NCBI GenBank assembly: GCA_963716735.1
Contig: OY970321.1
Location: 2,108,001-2,172,000, forward strand
Reading direction: 5' to 3'
Origin: VRUE01 sp963716735
GTDB lineage: Bacteria > Actinomycetota > Thermoleophilia > Solirubrobacterales > 70-9
Length of the DNA stretch: 64,000 nt
Every line of letters begins with the position of its first letter. The stretch's first letter is position 1. The notes beneath the pieces are model-generated. The model did no database searches. It was not told the origin of the DNA and saw only the letters and a list, made by a program, of their open reading frames with translations. Both the position numbers and the translations under genes were made by a program. Below, one piece after another: positions 57,182-64,000 of this stretch.

Positions 57182-57301
57182 GCAGGGGCGGGGGTGTCCC
57201 TCCGTCTTGCTGGGTTTTCGCCTGCTGAGGTTGTGGCCGTCCGAGGCTCTTCTGGGCGAAAAGAGGACGCCGCTGCGCCTGAGGGACACCCCCGCCCCTG
57301 C
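57182..57301. repeat. Palindromic element A, copy 3
   Basis: Arms 57182-57202 and 57281-57301 pair perfectly over 21 bp and are unrelated to the arms of A1 and A2. The core has TTGCTGGGTTTTCGCC and GGGCGAAAAGAGGACGCCGC. The inner stem has T4/A4 instead of T5/A5: both sides have lost one base, so pairing is kept. It lies at the convergent junction of sucD and the DUF559 gene. Confidence 0.9.
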
Positions 57302-57313
57302 ATCGAGACGTCA

Positions 57314-58267
57314 CTACCGCACTGGCCGGGGGCGATCTGAGCCGAGCAGCTTGCGGAGCTGGGTAGCGATTCGGGGGGCTTCGGTTTCCAGCTGGCGGTG
57401 GGTCAGGCGGATGACTCGGTAGCCCGCGGTTTGCATTGCGGCGTCGCGGGCTCGGTCGTGCTCGAAGGCGGCGCGATGGTGGTGGAATTCCCAGCTGTCC
57501 ATCTCGACGACGAGATGTTGAGGAGGCCAGTAGGCGTCCACCTCATTGCCGAGGATCGAGACGTTGGTCATCGGGGCGGGCAGGTCGGTGAGGTGCTCGC
57601 GGCAGAATTCGGCGAAGCGGTCCTCCAGAGGCGAGCGGGTCGTCACCGGAGCTCTGGCGGCGTCGATCAGGCGGCGAAGGGCCGGCAGGCCTTTGCGCCG
57701 CCCCGCTTGTGCGCAGACGCGTTCCAGCTCCGGCATCCGCAGCAGCTTCAGTCGGTCGGCCTCCTCGAACGCGCGCCGCAATCCATCTTCGTCCAGGACT
57801 TCCGCCAGGTCGAGCAGGGTGCGGGGCACGGAGGTAATCGGGATCCTCGCTTCTACCGCCCGTTCGTCCTCCGCCAGCTTCGACCGGTGTAGGTGGATGC
57901 CGGCGGGGCCATGACTGCCCCGCGGGTTCGTCACGTCGATCGGGCCTCGGCGCGGGCGCGCGAGTCCCCAGAGGCAAGCGGCACTGCGATGACTGAGCAC
58001 CGCCCGGTCACCACAGGCGAGCACGGCCGCCAGCCACCTGCCGCGAATGCTCAACGGGAAATGCCCCATCGCGTAAACGCCGCGGTGGAGCACTCCGAGA
58101 TGGCCGATGCGCACACGGGCGTCGATCGCACCGCGCCCAAGTCCAAGCGCTGCCAATTGCCGGCGGGCCACGACGCCGTGCTGCCTTTCCGCCAACGCCC
58201 CAATTCGCCTTTCGCGCTCGCGGCGTTCGCCTCGAGCGTCCCGAAGCGTGTGCGATTGACCATGCAT
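57314..58267 (-). CDS. AbiEi-like winged-helix + DUF559 endonuclease-fold protein
   Basis: A 317-residue two-part protein. The N-terminal part (about 15-200) starts with a winged helix (ALAERQHGVVARRQLAALGLGRGAIDARVRIG, then GVYAMGH) as in AbiEi-type antitoxins, followed by SHRSAACLWGL and ITSVPRTLLDLAEVL. The C-terminal part (about 215-310) is DUF559/Vsr-like: NEVDAYWPPQHLVVEMDSWEFHHHRAAFEHDRARDAAM, YRVIRLTHRQL, with Asp, Glu and Lys/Arg positions of a PD-(D/E)xK fold. Common in actinobacteria; function not shown. No toxin partner gene is adjacent. Confidence 0.82.
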   Translation of the reverse strand: MHGQSHTLRDARGERRERERRIGALAERQHGVVARRQLAALGLGRGAIDARVRIGHLGVLHRGVYAMGHFPLSIRGRWLAAVLACGDRAVLSHRSAACLWGLARPRRGPIDVTNPRGSHGPAGIHLHRSKLAEDERAVEARIPITSVPRTLLDLAEVLDEDGLRRAFEEADRLKLLRMPELERVCAQAGRRKGLPALRRLIDAARAPVTTRSPLEDRFAEFCREHLTDLPAPMTNVSILGNEVDAYWPPQHLVVEMDSWEFHHHRAAFEHDRARDAAMQTAGYRVIRLTHRQLETEAPRIATQLRKLLGSDRPRPVR

Positions 58268-58326
58268 GGCAGTGTCAAGTGCGCACGCGGGCGAATTCGC
58301 CCCCCTGGACTGCCAGGGACGGTGAT

Positions 58327-59574
58327 TTACGGTGAGGCGATGGCTGGTCGCAGCCGAAGCTCGAGGCCGCGAGCGATCGTCGCCATGCCCTTAAAGGAGT
58401 CATAGGGGCCGGTGCCGGGCTGGGCGCAGGTCGGGCAGCTTCGATACGTCTTGGCGGTGACGACCGCCCCGGGGAAGTGGACGACGGCCATGTGCTCAAT
58501 TTTTCGCCGCCGATCCCGGCAACTCCATCCGGGTTCGACGCCTCTGTAGAGGACCGCGTGACCGTGGGGGAGGTCTAGGCGCCGCGTCTTCTTGCAGCGC
58601 AGCGTGAACGGCGGCGGCCAGCGCCGCGCGTGGGCCTCCCACTGACGGGGCGTCCAGATCTCTATCTCGACCCTTTCGGCACGTTCGACCTTCGGGCGAT
58701 CGACGTAGAGGAGAGTCGCGCGTGCCCCGGGGGCCCCCCGGGGCATCGAGCTGGTTTCATAGAGGCGCAACGGGCGCAGGCCGTGGCCTGGCGCGAAGGT
58801 CCGGCCCAGCCAGTGGACGGGCAACCTCAGCGCCGGGTCTTCGAGCGGGACCACGGTGTTGTCCGCTTCGTCCGGCGTGTAAGGCGTCCGGGTCTCGATG
58901 CGCGCCTGCTGGATGCGGGCGAAGTGGAGCGCCGCCCGGTCGTTTGCGGCGACCCGGCCGCCGGTGACGAAGATCGAGGCCACCACGCCGCCCGATCGCC
59001 AGACCAGGAATGAGCTAGGGCTTTCCTTCGAGGAGAACAGCCGCTGGGGCTCCCAGCGGAAGAGGCGCGTTGCGTCGCCGACGATCTCCGGGGCCGGCAC
59101 CTCCGGGGGCAGCTCGTCGTCCAGCAGGTGGCTGAGCAATTCGCGTGAGATCGCGAGCCCCTCTTCCGCCCCTTTGACGCTGCCGGCGTCCAGCGCTCCG
59201 GTTCCGACGGCGAGGGGGGTCGGGGCCACGTCTGGGACTCGGTAGAGGCGGAAGTAGAGAGAAAGGCAGCCGACCGGCAAGTAGCGACGGAGGAAGGCGG
59301 CGAGCCGGGGGCGGGGGTCCGCGGGCTCGATCGCGGCGCACCCGAGCCCGGGCAGCGGGAACTCCGGCGACCCGTACGTTGCCCCGTAGCCCGTGGGTAG
59401 GTCATGGAGGCGCAGCACGAGCCCCTGGGACGGGACGGCGAAGTCGGCCGGGCTGGCCGCCGCTGAACTGCCCTCGCCGTCGAGGTATTTCGAGGAGACG
59501 AGGGTCAGGGCGATCGAGACGATCGCGACCGCTGCGAGAACGATCCGCCGCAATCCCTTCTTCCCCTGCGCCAT
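58327..59574 (-). CDS. Hypothetical membrane-anchored extracytoplasmic protein
   Basis: A 415-residue protein with one N-terminal helix (about residues 8-28, RRIVLAAVAIVSIALTLVSS) and a large external part of no recognised family. It contains Cys residues at GLGCAAIE, PVGCLSLY, LRCKK, WSCRDRR and SCPTCAQ, which might form disulfides. ATG 59574 was chosen because TATACT lies 7 nt upstream; the open frame upstream to 59688 is not needed. It is divergent from an aminotransferase gene. Confidence 0.7.
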   Translation of the reverse strand: MAQGKKGLRRIVLAAVAIVSIALTLVSSKYLDGEGSSAAASPADFAVPSQGLVLRLHDLPTGYGATYGSPEFPLPGLGCAAIEPADPRPRLAAFLRRYLPVGCLSLYFRLYRVPDVAPTPLAVGTGALDAGSVKGAEEGLAISRELLSHLLDDELPPEVPAPEIVGDATRLFRWEPQRLFSSKESPSSFLVWRSGGVVASIFVTGGRVAANDRAALHFARIQQARIETRTPYTPDEADNTVVPLEDPALRLPVHWLGRTFAPGHGLRPLRLYETSSMPRGAPGARATLLYVDRPKVERAERVEIEIWTPRQWEAHARRWPPPFTLRCKKTRRLDLPHGHAVLYRGVEPGWSCRDRRRKIEHMAVVHFPGAVVTAKTYRSCPTCAQPGTGPYDSFKGMATIARGLELRLRPAIASP

Positions 59575-59638
59575 CGTGGCGAGTATAGGCGCGGTCCGGC
59601 GGGCCGCCGGGCTGGGCGCGTTGCTAGGGTCGGGAGCG

Positions 59639-60742
59639 ATGGCTGCCGACACGATTTCGTTCGCCCGGGGGGCGCCCAGCGCCGACATCCTGCCGCGCGA
59701 TGCGGTGCGGGACGCGGCCGCGGTTGCGCTCGCTGAGGACTGGGAAAAGGCCCTCTCCTACGGGACCGGGATCGGGCACCCCGGGCTCTGCCAGTGGGTT
59801 GCCGAGCGGCACGGCGATCTAGATGCCGGGCAGGTGATGATCGCCAACGGGTCGCTGGAGGCGGGCTGGATGCTGTTCGAGCATCTGCTCGAGGCCGGCG
59901 ACCGGGTCGTGGTCGAGCAGCCGACCTACGACCGCACGCTGCTTATGCTGCAGCGGCTCGGGGTCGAGCTGGTGCCGGTGCCCCTGGAGGCCGACGGGCT
60001 CGACATCGACGCCTTCGAAGCGGCGCTCGACGCCGGCCCGATCAAACTCGCCCACGTCATCCCCAACTTCCACAACCCCGCCGGCTGCACGCTCTCGGCA
60101 GCGAAGCGCACGCGGCTGGTCGAGCTGGCCGCCGAGCACGGCTTCTGGATCTTCGAGGACGATCCCTACCGCGAGCTTCCCTTCGAGGGAGAGGCGATGG
60201 AGTCGATGCTGGCGATCGACTCGGCCGACCGGGTCGTCCACGCCTCCTCCTTCTCCAAGACGGTCAGCCCAGGGGTTCGGGTCGGTTACCTGGCGGGGCC
60301 GGCGGCGGAGATCGCGAAGCTGGCCAAGCGCGCCAACGAGACCTACATCTCGCCCAACATGCTCGCCGAGGCCATCGTGCTGGAGCTCTGCCGCTCCGGC
60401 AAGCTCGACGCCAACATCGACTTCGTCAAAGGCGCGCTGCGCGACCGTTGCGACACTCTGGTTAGGGCTCTGCGCGAGCAGATCCCCGAGGCCGAGTTCG
60501 TCGTCCCGGGGGGCGGTTATTTCCTCTGGCTCGATCTCGCCGATGGGACCGACACGTCCGCGCTGCTTGCTGAGGCCAAGGGCGAGGGCGTGGCCTTCGT
60601 CTCCGGCCCCGACTTCATGATCGAGGGCGGCGAGAACAGCCTGCGCCTCTCTTTCGCCAGCGTGCCGCCGGAGCGGATCCCCGAGGGCGTGGCGCGTATC
60701 GCCCGCGCCTTGGATCGGATCCGCGCCGGCTCCCCGGCCTAG
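59639..60742 (+). CDS. PLP-dependent class I/II aminotransferase
   Basis: A 367-residue fold-type I aminotransferase. ISFARGAPSADILPRD at the start and LSYGTGIGHPGLCQWVAERH match the 2-aminoadipate/MocR-type group; HVIPNFHNPAGCTLS contains the Asn and EDDPYRELPFEGE the Asp that hold PLP; and the PLP Lys is in ASSFSKTVSPGVRVGYLAG. Arg in ENSLRLSFAS binds the substrate carboxylate. No helix-turn-helix is fused, so it is an enzyme and not a MocR regulator. TAGGGT lies 8 nt before the ATG. Confidence 0.92.
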   Translation: MAADTISFARGAPSADILPRDAVRDAAAVALAEDWEKALSYGTGIGHPGLCQWVAERHGDLDAGQVMIANGSLEAGWMLFEHLLEAGDRVVVEQPTYDRTLLMLQRLGVELVPVPLEADGLDIDAFEAALDAGPIKLAHVIPNFHNPAGCTLSAAKRTRLVELAAEHGFWIFEDDPYRELPFEGEAMESMLAIDSADRVVHASSFSKTVSPGVRVGYLAGPAAEIAKLAKRANETYISPNMLAEAIVLELCRSGKLDANIDFVKGALRDRCDTLVRALREQIPEAEFVVPGGGYFLWLDLADGTDTSALLAEAKGEGVAFVSGPDFMIEGGENSLRLSFASVPPERIPEGVARIARALDRIRAGSPA

Positions 60743-60821
60743 TCGCCTCACCGCCGACTGATCCAGTTCCGACTGCCGGCCCGTAGTGGGGGAGAACCCC
60801 AACTGCGACCAGGAGGGCAGC

Positions 60822-61493
60822 ATGGCTGTTGAGAAGGAAGCGAACGCGCTCAGCCGCGTGGCGAAGGATCCGGTCTCGCGCCGCAAGTTCATCGCTCTGG
60901 GCGGCGGCTCGGCAGCCGCCGCGTTCCTCGTCGCCTGCGGCAGCGACAGCGACTCGACCACGACCACGGCGGCTGGCTCAGGTGGCGGCACCGAACCCGT
61001 GATCGAGGAACAGTTCGGCAAGGGAGACGTGGGCATCCTCAACTACGCCCTCACCCTCGAGTACCTGGAGGCCGCCTTCTACGCCGACGTCGTCAAGAGC
61101 GGCCTCTTCAAGGGCTCCGACCTGGCGACGATCCGCAAGTTCGGCAGTGAGGAGGCCGAACACGTCACCGCCCTGACCGGGTTCGTCAAGAAACTCGGCG
61201 GCAAGCCGGCCCCGAAGCCGAAGACCGAATTCCCGCTGAAGAGCGCCAAGTCGGTGCTCGAACTGGCGGGAACGGTCGAGAACCTCGGCGCCGCCGCCTA
61301 CCTCGGCCAGGCGGCGAGCATCAAGGGCCCGGAAGTGCTTTCCGCGGCGCTCTCGATCCACAGCGTCGAGGGCCGCCACGCGGCGGCGCTGAACACGCTG
61401 CTGGGGGAATCGATCACGCCCGACGGCGCCTTCGCGGTGCCCGCCGGCGCGCCTGAAGTGCTCAAGTCCGTCGAACCCTTCATCGTCAGCTGA
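60822..61493 (+). CDS. Exported ferritin-like (desiccation-type) lipoprotein
   Basis: A 223-residue Ferritin_2-type protein. SRRKFIALGGGSAAAAFLVAC carries a twin-arginine motif and a lipobox, so it is probably folded in the cytoplasm, exported by Tat and lipid-anchored. The four-helix bundle has GDVGILNYALTLEYLEAAFY, SEEAEHVTAL (ExxH) and VEGRHAAAL (second ExxH-like). ATG 60822 has AGGAGGG upstream. It is the first of two tandem paralogues ahead of an ECF sigma gene. Confidence 0.88.
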   Translation: MAVEKEANALSRVAKDPVSRRKFIALGGGSAAAAFLVACGSDSDSTTTTAAGSGGGTEPVIEEQFGKGDVGILNYALTLEYLEAAFYADVVKSGLFKGSDLATIRKFGSEEAEHVTALTGFVKKLGGKPAPKPKTEFPLKSAKSVLELAGTVENLGAAAYLGQAASIKGPEVLSAALSIHSVEGRHAAALNTLLGESITPDGAFAVPAGAPEVLKSVEPFIVS

Positions 61494-61522
61494 AGCGGCG
61501 AGCGAAGCGAAAGGAGAACGAG

Positions 61523-62161
61523 ATGAACGATCGAGAACTGGCACAGCCCGAGCTCGCCGGCGTCCACATCGACACCGACGGCAGCGACCTTTCCCGCAGC
61601 GAGGTGATCCTCAAGGGAGCCCTGGCCGCGGGCGCCGTCTACGGCGCGATGTCGGTCGCGCCGTTCGTCAGCCGCGCGCTGGCGATGTCCGAAGGCGGCG
61701 ACGTCGGCATCCTCAACTTCGCCCTCACCCTCGAGTACCTGGAGTCGACCTTCTACAAGGAAGCGAAGAAGCGGGCCGGGGCGAGCGGCGAGCTGAAGAG
61801 CCTGATCGACCTGGTCGCCCGCGACGAGGACGAACACGTCGGCGCCTTGACCGAAACGATCAAGAAGCTGGGCGGCAAGCCCGTGGCGGAGCCGAAGTTC
61901 GACTTCCCGTATGACGACACGAAGGAATTCCTTGAGCTCGCCCAGATCTTCGAGGACACCGGAGTCAGCGCCTACAACGGTGCCGCGCCGCAGATCAAGT
62001 CCAAGGAAGTGCTCGGCGCGGCCGGTTCGATCGTCCAGGTCGAGGCACGTCACGCGGCGGCGATCCGCCTGCAGAACAAGCAGGAACCGTCGCTGGTCGC
62101 GTTCGACCCCTCGCTCGACGAAGCTAAGGTGCTGAAGGCCGTCGAACCCTTCATCCAGTAG
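61523..62161 (+). CDS. Exported ferritin-like protein, second paralogue
   Basis: A 212-residue paralogue of the upstream gene: GDVGILNFALTLEYLESTFYK, RDEDEHVGALTETIKKLGGKP and QVEARHAAAIRLQ line up. The N-terminus has SRSEVILKGALAAGAVYGAMSVAPFVSRALA, a hydrophobic helix without a clear twin-arginine or lipobox, so export mode differs from its partner. Ribosome site AAGGAG 8 nt upstream. The two proteins may form a mixed cage or bind metal on the outside; this is inference. Confidence 0.86.
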   Translation: MNDRELAQPELAGVHIDTDGSDLSRSEVILKGALAAGAVYGAMSVAPFVSRALAMSEGGDVGILNFALTLEYLESTFYKEAKKRAGASGELKSLIDLVARDEDEHVGALTETIKKLGGKPVAEPKFDFPYDDTKEFLELAQIFEDTGVSAYNGAAPQIKSKEVLGAAGSIVQVEARHAAAIRLQNKQEPSLVAFDPSLDEAKVLKAVEPFIQ

Positions 62162-62185
62162 TCGATCGGGGGTGGACCGTTTCAG

Positions 62186-62767
62186 ATGAAGACCCGGGCT
62201 CGCAGCGCTGAGCGGCTTGCCGACGAGGAGTTGATGCCCCTCATCGGCAGCAAGGACGCGGGCGCCTTCGAGGTCTTCTATGACCGTCACGGCGGTGCCG
62301 CCTACTCGTTGGCGTACAGGATCGTCGGCGAGCAGGCGGCGGCCGAAGACGTCACGCAGGAGGCCTTCGTCTCGATCTGGCGCAGCGGCGCTCGCTATGA
62401 CCGCGCGCGCGGCAGCGTCCGCTCCTGGACGCTGGGGATCGTTCGCAACCGGGCGATCGACCTGCTGCGCAGCCGGGCGAGCCGGGCGCCGAAGCTCGAC
62501 TTCGATGACGACGCCGTGCTCGAGCAACGGCCCGCCGGTGAGCTGACCGAGGACGAGGCGCTGCGGCGGGAGACCGCGGACGAGGTTCGCGGGGCACTCA
62601 GCGAGCTCCCCGGGGAGCAGTCGAAGGTGATCGAGCTCGCCTACTTCGGCGGTTTCAGTCAGTCTGAGATCGCCGCGATGGTCGGGGTGCCGCTGGGCAC
62701 CGTCAAGGGACGGATGCGGCTTGGCTTGGAGAAGATCCGGGGACGACTTGCGGAGGGCCTGGCATGA
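62186..62767 (+). CDS. ECF-family RNA polymerase sigma factor
   Basis: A 193-residue sigma-70 family factor of SigK/RpoE type. Region 2: FYDRHGGAAYSLAYRIVGEQAAAEDVTQEAFVSIWRSG...SVRSWTLGIVRNRAIDLLR; region 4: LPGEQSKVIELAYFGGFSQSEIAAMVGVPLGTVKGRMRLGLEKIR. It is translated with its anti-sigma factor (ATGA overlap). It may control the two ferritin-like genes just upstream, as ECF units are often next to their targets. Confidence 0.95.
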   Translation: MKTRARSAERLADEELMPLIGSKDAGAFEVFYDRHGGAAYSLAYRIVGEQAAAEDVTQEAFVSIWRSGARYDRARGSVRSWTLGIVRNRAIDLLRSRASRAPKLDFDDDAVLEQRPAGELTEDEALRRETADEVRGALSELPGEQSKVIELAYFGGFSQSEIAAMVGVPLGTVKGRMRLGLEKIRGRLAEGLA

Positions 62768-63444
62768 ACGAGAGAGAGCACGAAGAGCGCCGCGACGAGC
62801 TTGCGGCCTATCTGCTGGGCGCGCTGGAGCCGGGCGAGGCGGCGGCGCTGGAGCAGCACCTCGCCGGCTGCGAAGAGTGCCGCGCCGAGCTCGATTGGCT
62901 GCGGCCGGCGGCGCAGGTGCTGCCCGAGTCGGTGGCGCGAGTCGAGCCGCCGCCCGGGCTGCGAGCACAGATCATGGGCGAAGTCGAGGCCGACGCCGGA
63001 GCGAAGCCGGCGAGGGCTCCTCGCCGCCGCCGGTACACGCTCGGTCTGCGGCCGGCGATCGGCCTGGCTGTCCTCGCTCTCGCCGTCGCGGCGGTCGCCG
63101 GCTACTCGATCCGCGACTCCGGCTCGGAGGGTGGAGCGACCACGGTTGCCGCCGGCCACGCTCCGGGGGTGACGGCGAAGATGGTCCGCCAGGGCGATTC
63201 CGGCATCCTGCGGCTCGCCAACGTCCACCAGCTGCCCCCCGACGAGGTCCTCCAGGCGTGGGTCCAGCGCGGCAAGCGGATCGAATCGGCGAAGACGCTG
63301 TTCGTCCCCAACCGCGACGGGACGGCGACGGCCGTGATCGATCGCATGGGCGGCGTCGACACGGTGATGGTGACCGCCGAGCCGCGCGGTGGCAGCAGCT
63401 ACCCGACCTCGAAGCCGATCGTCACGATGGCCGTCCCCCAGTAG
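62764..63444 (+). CDS. RskA-type membrane anti-sigma factor
   Basis: A 226-residue anti-sigma factor. The cytoplasmic zinc domain has HLAGCEEC (His-x3-Cys-x2-Cys) at about residues 32-39 within LAAYLLGALEPGEAAALEQ. One helix follows (about 98-118, AIGLAVLALAVAAVAGYSI), then an RskA-like outer domain (VHQLPPDEVLQAWV, LFVPNRDGTATAVIDRM). It holds the sigma factor inactive at the membrane until a signal removes it, usually by proteolysis. Overlaps the sigma gene by 4 bases. Confidence 0.93.
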   Translation: MNEREHEERRDELAAYLLGALEPGEAAALEQHLAGCEECRAELDWLRPAAQVLPESVARVEPPPGLRAQIMGEVEADAGAKPARAPRRRRYTLGLRPAIGLAVLALAVAAVAGYSIRDSGSEGGATTVAAGHAPGVTAKMVRQGDSGILRLANVHQLPPDEVLQAWVQRGKRIESAKTLFVPNRDGTATAVIDRMGGVDTVMVTAEPRGGSSYPTSKPIVTMAVPQ

Positions 63445-63453
63445 GGCAGGCGC

Positions 63454-64000
63454 TCAGCGGCCGTAGCGGTCCGAAGACAGCACCAGCTGCTCCGGGATCG
63501 CCGCGCGTGGCGGCGGAGCGGGGTCGGCGCGAACCGAGACCGTCTCGGCAACGCTGCGGGAGACGCGGTGCGAGCCGTCGGCCGAGGCGATTGTGATGTC
63601 GTCTTCATCCGAGCTCTCCAGCGTGCCCTCCAGGCCGGGCTCCAGTCCCGCCGCTTTGAGGTAATGCAGCAGCTCCTCGGCCTCGTTCTCGAAGCGCAGC
63701 ACGTGGACCTTGGCACCGACCTCGACGTCGGCCAGTAGCGAGCCGGTCTCGCGCACGCCCTCGACGATCGGGTGGCCATGCGGGCAGGTCGTCGCGTCGC
63801 CGATCGCCGCCCGCATGCGCTCCTCCAGCACCGGCGACATCGCGTGCTCGATCCGCTCGGCCTCCTCGTGCACCTCGTCCCAGGGGATGCCGAGGACGTC
63901 GGTGAGGAAGCGCTCGATCATGCGGTGGCGGCGGACGATGTGGCTGGCGTGCTCGCGGCCGGACTCGGTGAAGGCGAGCGATTTGTCTGCGTTGCGCTCC
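63454..64000 (-). CDS. DtxR-family metal-dependent regulator (partial)
   Basis: The C-terminal ~181 residues are present; the start lies beyond the right edge. FTESGREHASHIVRRHRMIERFLTDVLGIPWDEVHEEAERIEHAMS is the dimer/metal-binding helix region; ATTCPHGHPI carries further metal ligands (Cys, His), and the C-terminal FeoA/SH3-like domain (about the last 85 residues) has GAKVHVLRFENEAEELLHYL. DtxR/IdeR/MntR proteins sense Fe(II) or Mn(II). The palindromes at 45.1, 48.2 and 48.5 kb are of the type it could bind. Confidence 0.9.
   Translation of the reverse strand, partial: ERNADKSLAFTESGREHASHIVRRHRMIERFLTDVLGIPWDEVHEEAERIEHAMSPVLEERMRAAIGDATTCPHGHPIVEGVRETGSLLADVEVGAKVHVLRFENEAEELLHYLKAAGLEPGLEGTLESSDEDDITIASADGSHRVSRSVAETVSVRADPAPPPRAAIPEQLVLSSDRYGR

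Noticed and set aside
1..64000. CRISPR arrays, prophage, rRNA and integrative-element ends
   Set aside because: I saw no regularly spaced direct repeats, phage structural genes, rRNA segments or integrase genes. The only mobile element is the IS481-type insertion.

Overview
ORGANISM. The window is very GC-rich chromosome with tightly packed genes, frequent 4-base start/stop overlaps and few Shine-Dalgarno sites. Gene content points to a deep-branching actinobacterium, most likely class Thermoleophilia (Solirubrobacterales or Gaiellales). The supporting genes are a CsoR-type repressor, HtaA-type haem proteins, a DtxR-type iron regulator, an AccA-like biotin carboxylase/carrier fusion, B12-dependent ribonucleotide reductase, an RskA-type anti-sigma factor, an AbiEi/DUF559-type protein and a topoisomerase I of archaeal style. 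This placement is inference; there is no 16S gene here. LAYOUT. 1-2.4 kb: start of a respiratory complex I operon (nuoABCD, minus strand, nuoD cut by the window edge). 2.5-8.4 kb: small membrane protein, VOC protein, a MazEF-type toxin-antitoxin pair with a palindromic operator on the antitoxin start, flavin reductase, lipoprotein cytochrome c, serS, a LuxR-type response regulator, msrB and a thioesterase-like protein. 8.4-17.3 kb: MFS exporter, HAD phosphatase, MacB-type ABC transporter, a copper-type csoR/DUF4396 pair with a perfect operator, an esterase and a cytochrome P450. 17.3-29 kb: nrdJ, YceI/MarR divergent pair, siroheme synthase, epimerase, topA, tmk and holB. 29-38 kb: two small lower-GC membrane proteins, polyprenyl glycosyltransferase pair, two-component system, dodecin, rhodanese and a complete sulfate-assimilation operon (sir-cysH-sat-cysC) that would use the siroheme made by the 23 kb gene. 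39.6-48.6 kb: a haem/iron acquisition island (two HtaA proteins, a PKD membrane protein, an ExbB-like and a DUF2149/ExbD-like motor, an HmuTUV ABC importer, an IsdG-type haem monooxygenase and a DUF2470 protein). Its promoter regions carry TTAGG...CCTAA palindromes, and a DtxR-family regulator gene lies at the right edge. 48.6-64 kb: PHP protein, acyl-CoA carboxylase alpha chain, sulfatase, an intact IS481-family element in an NCTAGN target, sucCD, DUF559 protein, aminotransferase, two tandem ferritin-like proteins, and an ECF sigma/anti-sigma pair. WHAT STANDS OUT. At least ten intergenic regions hold long perfect hairpins. Three families have near-identical cores (three copies of A, three of B, two of D), yet each copy has its own unrelated, perfectly self-complementary outer stem of about 20-25 bp. 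They lie at convergent, co-directional and divergent junctions, so simple termination does not explain them. A second signal is the placement of TANNNT -10 hexamers 6-9 nt before 17 start codons, which predicts widespread leaderless transcription. A third is an ExbB/ExbD-like motor inside a haem-uptake cluster of a presumed single-membrane bacterium.
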